7,330 bases of DNA from Spirochaetia bacterium (lineage in GTDB: Bacteria; Spirochaetota; Leptospirae; Leptospirales; Leptonemataceae). A program made the position numbers and the translations under genes. Of this stretch, positions 4,752 through 7,330 are shown in pieces (within the stretch, counting starts at the first letter, position 1; every line of letters starts with the position of its first letter). The notes under the pieces are model-generated. The model did not search any database and was not told the DNA's origin. It saw only the letters and a list, made by a program, of their open reading frames with translations. The stretch is from positions 1-7,330 of the forward strand of contig JACPZR010000101.1 in the NCBI GenBank assembly GCA_016195395.1. Direction: 5' to 3'.

Positions 4752-6686
4752 TTATCTTCTTTTTTTGGCAGTCTTTTTCTTAGCTGTCTTTTTCTTTGCG
4801 GTCTTTTTCTTGGCTGTTTTTTTCTTCATCATGGGGTTTACCCCTTCCTTAGGTTGTTTTTTGACCGGCGTCGCGGATCTCGCGGCGCCGCCCTTTTTTT
4901 CGGATAACCTCCGGCCTTGAGCGCCAGCGGTTCCCTTTGGGGAATCAGCTGTCTTCCCTCTGCCCTTGGTTCCGTTCCCAGTGCTGCCTGCTTTTCCTGC
5001 TTTCTTTCCGGCCCCCGCAGCTTCTGCTTTTTTCGCAGTGGCCGCAGTTTTCTTTTCAGATGAGCCAGGTAAGTTTGCAGAGTGCACACGCTTCTCTGGG
5101 AGCTTAACCTCAGTGTTCTGTGTCTCCTGAGATAGCACTGGGATATTATGTCTACTATTTTTTTTTGAGTAATCGCTTGATTTTTCTAAAGTTTCTCTTC
5201 CGCGGTTGACGTTCACATCACGGTACTCAGGAACAAAGCCGGGAATCGATGACAAGTATGATGACATCGAAAACATTTTCTCTTCCGACATCGGCGCGCC
5301 TGTGATCTGCACACCAATCGGAAGTCCGTTGCGATCACGTCCCACCGGCACACTCATCGATGGAACACCGCCAAGATTCACCGCAATTGTTAAGAGATCA
5401 CTCTGATACATAGCGATGGGATTCTTGAGCTTCTCACCCAATCCAAACGCCGTGGTAGGCGATGTGGGCTGCAAAATCAGGTCAACTTTCTGAAAGAACG
5501 CGTCATATTCCTTCTTGATCATGATCCGCGCCTTCTCTGCGGAGCGATAGTAGGCGTCAAAGTAACCGGAAGACAGCACATACGTGCCCAAAAGGATACG
5601 TCGCTTCACTTCCGGACCAAAGCCTTCTGTCCTTGAGCGGACATAGAGATCCAAGAGATCGTGCGGTTCTTTTGCGCGGTGTCCATAACGAACGCCGTCA
5701 TAGCGGCTCAGATTGCTCGATGCTTCTGCGGTAGCGAGGATGTAATACACATCAATCGCATAATCCCAGAGCTTGCTCTGTACGGGAATTACTTCCGCTC
5801 CTGCGGCTTTTAGGTTCTTGATGACGGTTTCACATGCGGTGATCACATCTTCATCAAAGCCGGCGCTCCCGTGTGAAGGGACGGACACACCGATCTTCAT
5901 TCCCTTCATGAAAGGTTTTCCGTCTCCGGGAACCTTGAGTGAGAGCTTGTCGATGGGTTTGGACGTGGAATCACGACGGTCATGGCCGCCGATTCCGTTC
6001 AAAAGCAGCGCCAAGTCATCCGTGGATTTCGCAAAGGGACCAATCTGATCCAGGCTGGACGCGAAAGCCACCAAACCGTAGCGTGAAACCAGTCCATACG
6101 TTGGTTTGAGTCCGTAGACGCCGCAGAGAGCAGCAGGCTGGCGGATAGATCCACCCGTATCCGATCCAATCGACAAGGGCACCACAGAGGCCGCAACAGC
6201 CGCAGCAGAGCCTCCAGACGAGCCTCCGGGCACTTTCTCGGGGTTCCACGGGTTCCGTGTGATCTGGTACGCTGAGTTTTCCGTGGACGAACCCATGGCG
6301 AATTCGTCCATGTTGGTGCGGCCAAAAAGCACGGCGCCGCCGCCTTTCAGTTTCTCAACAATGTGCGCGTCGTAAGGAGCGCGAAAGTTTTCCAGGATCT
6401 TGGACGCGCACGTTGTGAGCTGGTCCTTCACGCAGATGTTGTCTTTGAGAGCGACCGGGATACCGTCGAGCGCGCCCTTGGTTTGTTTCTTGGCGCGCCG
6501 CTCATCGGACTCTTTGGCCTGGGCCATCACGCTCTCCGCGTTCAGTTCCAGAAAGATTCCCAGGTTCTGTGTGTCATCTGCGCGCTTGAGGCAGGCTTCC
6601 GCCAGATCGCGGGCGCTGTATTCTCCCTTCGAGAGGGCTGCGCTGTGTTCTGATGCTGTCCTATAGATCAATTCTTCTTTATTCAT
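4752..6686 (-). CDS. gatA: Glutamyl-tRNA(Gln)/aspartyl-tRNA(Asn) amidotransferase subunit A with a long basic C-terminal tail
   Basis: GatA releases ammonia from glutamine for the conversion of Glu-tRNA(Gln) or Asp-tRNA(Asn) to the amidated form by the GatCAB complex. The amidase-signature triad is present: K81 in VALKDN, the cis-Ser S157 in GGSSGGS, and the nucleophile S180 in GSDTGGSIRQPA. The conserved core ends near residue 490 (FVPEYRDVNV), matching the usual length of about 485. The protein then continues for about 150 more residues. These are first hydrophilic (491-540), then Lys/Ala/Gly-rich like a bacterial histone H1 tail (541-615), and end in four KKTAK-type repeats and KKRR. A run of nine A (5166 to 5158 on this strand) at codons 507-510 is a potential slippage site leading to an immediate TAG. 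The ATG at 6686 lies six bases after the gatC stop, indicating coupled translation. No gatB follows. The core assignment is secure; whether the tail is normally translated is open. Confidence 0.95.
   Translation of the reverse strand: MNKEELIYRTASEHSAALSKGEYSARDLAEACLKRADDTQNLGIFLELNAESVMAQAKESDERRAKKQTKGALDGIPVALKDNICVKDQLTTCASKILENFRAPYDAHIVEKLKGGGAVLFGRTNMDEFAMGSSTENSAYQITRNPWNPEKVPGGSSGGSAAAVAASVVPLSIGSDTGGSIRQPAALCGVYGLKPTYGLVSRYGLVAFASSLDQIGPFAKSTDDLALLLNGIGGHDRRDSTSKPIDKLSLKVPGDGKPFMKGMKIGVSVPSHGSAGFDEDVITACETVIKNLKAAGAEVIPVQSKLWDYAIDVYYILATAEASSNLSRYDGVRYGHRAKEPHDLLDLYVRSRTEGFGPEVKRRILLGTYVLSSGYFDAYYRSAEKARIMIKKEYDAFFQKVDLILQPTSPTTAFGLGEKLKNPIAMYQSDLLTIAVNLGGVPSMSVPVGRDRNGLPIGVQITGAPMSEEKMFSMSSYLSSIPGFVPEYRDVNVNRGRETLEKSSDYSKKNSRHNIPVLSQETQNTEVKLPEKRVHSANLPGSSEKKTAATAKKAEAAGAGKKAGKAGSTGNGTKGRGKTADSPKGTAGAQGRRLSEKKGGAARSATPVKKQPKEGVNPMMKKKTAKKKTAKKKTAKKKTAKKRR
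4767..4826 (-). repeat. Four tandem 15-base repeats encoding KKTAK-type units
   Basis: Four adjacent 15-base units (4767-4781, 4782-4796, 4797-4811, 4812-4826) share the plus-strand pattern NNNNGTCTTTTTCTT with small differences, mostly at third codon positions. Read on the minus strand they encode four Lys-Lys-Lys-Thr-Ala units at the very end of GatA. The unit length keeps the frame, so gain or loss of copies would change only tail length. The silent differences between units suggest that selection keeps the peptide repeat. Confidence 0.85.
5158..5166 (-). other. A9 homopolymer: possible slippage or frameshift site in gatA
   Basis: On the coding strand the frame reads TCA AAA AAA AAT AGT AGA. 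The run therefore contains a canonical A AAA AAA slippery heptamer in the correct phase for a -1 shift. A -1 ribosomal shift, or one extra A in the mRNA, gives TCA AAA AAA AAA TAG TAG. This ends the protein at about 510 residues, close to the normal GatA length. Only weak downstream stems are visible (for example CAGTG/CACTG at 5111-5115 and 5136-5140), so regulated frameshifting is not demonstrated. Confidence 0.4.
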
Positions 6687-6692
6687 GTCCGC

Positions 6693-6983
6693 TTACTCTG
6701 TTTCTATGATGCCGGGTACCACAAAGTGGCCGAATTCCCAGTCTGGCGCGCGTGCTGATATGTCGTGGGGAGCCAGGGGCTCTACCGGCGTGTCCTTTCT
6801 CGATACGTTCCGCGCCTCGGCGAAGCTTTCGTCTGATGAAACCGACTTGACGTCTATCTCTTTGATTTTTTCCACAAAGTCGAGAATCTTGCCCAGGTCT
6901 GACCGCATACTTTTCAGACTTGCGTCGTTGGGATCCAGACGGGCCAGGTGCGCGAGTTCTTTGAACTCTTCTTCGGAAATCAT
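6693..6983 (-). CDS. gatC: Glutamyl-tRNA(Gln)/aspartyl-tRNA(Asn) amidotransferase subunit C
   Basis: This is the small subunit (96 residues, a normal length) that wraps around and stabilises GatA within GatCAB. Family features are visible in order: FKELAHLARLDP at residues 7-18, the helix LGKILDFVEKIKEID at 30-44, an Arg-x-Asp element at 62-64, and the C-terminal APHDISARAPDW with FVVPGII at 87-93. It is the first gene of a gatC-gatA unit; the gatA ATG follows its stop after six bases. No Shine-Dalgarno motif precedes the ATG at 6983. A TTGACT at 7017-7012 on the minus strand lies about 34 bases upstream without a convincing -10 box, so a promoter very close to the start is possible. The 52-base spacer to the divergent small gene at 7036 must hold the start signals of both. 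Confidence 0.94.
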   Translation of the reverse strand: MISEEEFKELAHLARLDPNDASLKSMRSDLGKILDFVEKIKEIDVKSVSSDESFAEARNVSRKDTPVEPLAPHDISARAPDWEFGHFVVPGIIETE

Positions 6984-7025
6984 ACGATCAGTACGTGTGC
7001 GGCGTGTAAGAAGTCAATTGAATTT

Positions 7026-7034
7026 GGAGTGGAG
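7026..7034 (+). promoter_or_regulatory. Ribosome binding site deciding the start of the small membrane protein
   Basis: GGAG at 7026-7029 lies six bases before the ATG at 7036, and a second GGAG at 7031-7034 is too close to act. The frame is open far upstream, to 6685, but that part is antisense to gatC. The well-placed motif and the hydrophobic start of the protein support initiation at 7036. Confidence 0.7.
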
Positions 7035-7035
7035 C

Positions 7036-7287
7036 ATGACATACATCATCGGGATCATCATCGTGTGCATTACAGTCGCTCTGATGTTTCTCCTCCGTAT
7101 GAAGAGCAAAACATCTCCCGCACGCAGCATCAAGAAGAGCAAACGTCTGCAGGTGAAGGAGACGCGGCTGTCGAAGGCGGAGAGGCTTGAGATGCTGGAC
7201 AACGTCGTGAATTTGGCCAGCAACGACCCCGAAAAGACCGCAGGCATCGTCCGTCAGTGGATGAATGATGAAAAAAGAGCCCGATAA
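7036..7287 (+). CDS. Small single-span membrane protein with a FliF-like FliG-binding C-terminus
   Basis: The protein has 83 residues. Residues 3-20 are strongly hydrophobic (IIGIIIVCITVALMFLL) and form one membrane span. Residues 21-50 are very basic, which by the positive-inside rule places the C-terminus in the cytoplasm. Residues 53-80 resemble the extreme C-terminus of the flagellar MS-ring protein FliF: here ASNDPEKTAGIVRQWMND, in E. coli FliF as I recall it SDNDPRVVALVIRQWMSND. In FliF this segment binds the N-terminal domain of the rotor protein FliG. The layout therefore corresponds to the second FliF membrane span plus cytoplasmic tail, without the periplasmic ring domains. I infer an inner-membrane docking site for FliG or a FliG paralogue. 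It is divergent from gatC, with no flagellar gene in view. A FliO-like or unrelated small membrane protein is the alternative. The gene call is firm; the FliF relationship is moderately strong. Confidence 0.78.
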   Translation: MTYIIGIIIVCITVALMFLLRMKSKTSPARSIKKSKRLQVKETRLSKAERLEMLDNVVNLASNDPEKTAGIVRQWMNDEKRAR

Positions 7288-7301
7288 CCCCTCGCGGGCG
7301 C
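7271..7301 (-). terminator. Terminator-like hairpin for a minus-strand gene entering from the right
   Basis: Read on the minus strand, GCCCG (7299-7295) pairs with CGGGC (7283-7279), and after TC comes a run of six T (7276-7271). This is the form of an intrinsic terminator for minus-strand transcription. It overlaps the last codons of the plus-strand small gene. In the plus direction the stem is not followed by T residues. Confidence 0.45.
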
Positions 7302-7330
7302 TTACATTCTGAATTTATCCCTGAACCAGC
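7302..7330 (-). CDS. Possible 3' end of an unknown minus-strand gene
   Basis: Just before the minus-strand hairpin there is a TAA at 7304-7302, preceded by eight full codons to the window edge reading WFRDKFRM. The stop followed directly by a terminator-like hairpin is the only support. Another frame with a stop at 7317-7315 is equally open, and the stretch is too short for identification. Confidence 0.25.

Noticed and set aside
4767..4826. Possible CRISPR-like or regulatory repeat array
   Set aside because: The units are contiguous, 15 bases long, without spacers, and in phase with the GatA codons, so they are coding repeats.
4723..4920. Plus-strand frame encoding a very hydrophobic Phe/Leu/Ala/Val repeat, resembling a small membrane protein
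   Set aside because: It is the complement of the lysine codons in the GatA tail repeats. T-rich antisense of AAG/AAA runs always reads as Phe/Leu, and no ribosome site precedes it.
5109..5140. Stem structures downstream of the A9 run as a frameshift-stimulating element
   Set aside because: The stems have only five pairs with large loops and begin about 17 or more bases after the run, further than usual for known -1 stimulators. They are kept only as a weak note.
6685..7035. Upstream extension of the small membrane protein's frame back to 6685
   Set aside because: This part is antisense to gatC and reads as a Ser/Arg-rich shadow. The ATG at 7036 has a ribosome site and begins the membrane span.
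7265..7312. Short plus-strand frame overlapping the end of the small membrane gene (starts MMKKEPDNPS)
   Set aside because: It stops after 15 codons with no ribosome site of its own and overlaps the minus-strand hairpin, so there is no support for a gene.

Overview
The window looks like a chromosomal stretch from a moderately GC-rich spirochaete, most plausibly a member of the Leptospirales other than Leptospira itself (Leptonema or Turneriella would fit). This is inference. It rests on two lipoproteins with loose spirochaete-type lipoboxes (LFVAC and LILAC), a small membrane protein that resembles the FliG-binding tail of the flagellar MS-ring protein FliF, and a base composition that looks above 50% GC by eye.

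Layout. Positions 1-319 (minus strand) hold the 5' part of a lipoprotein gene that runs off the left edge. After an 88-base divergent spacer, a tight plus-strand operon runs from 408 to 4568. Its genes are a UbiA-family prenyltransferase (MqnP-like), a UbiX-type flavin prenyltransferase (4-base overlap), tyrosyl-tRNA synthetase (24-base gap) and a beta-propeller lipoprotein (1-base gap). A convergent spacer (4569-4751) with a GC-rich, probably bidirectional terminator separates this operon from a minus-strand gatC-gatA pair (6983 to 4752). Divergent from gatC, at 7036-7287, is an 83-residue single-span membrane protein. A terminator-like hairpin facing the minus strand overlaps its end, suggesting that another minus-strand gene ends at about 7302.

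How the genes work together. The first two operon genes fit quinone synthesis: prenylation of the ring, and supply of prenylated FMN to a UbiD-type decarboxylase that is not in the window. The MqnP-like signature points to menaquinone through the futalosine route. TyrS charges tRNA-Tyr. GatC and GatA are two of the three subunits of the tRNA-dependent amidotransferase; gatB is not present here.

The two most interesting features are the following. (1) GatA has an extra C-terminal tail of about 150 residues, rich in Lys, Ala and Gly and resembling histone H1, that ends in four KKTAK-type repeats. A run of nine A lies just upstream of most of it, and a one-base slip there would end translation at once (TAG TAG) and give a tail-less GatA of about 510 residues. 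(2) The small protein at 7036-7287 looks like a stand-alone FliF second membrane span plus FliG-binding tail.
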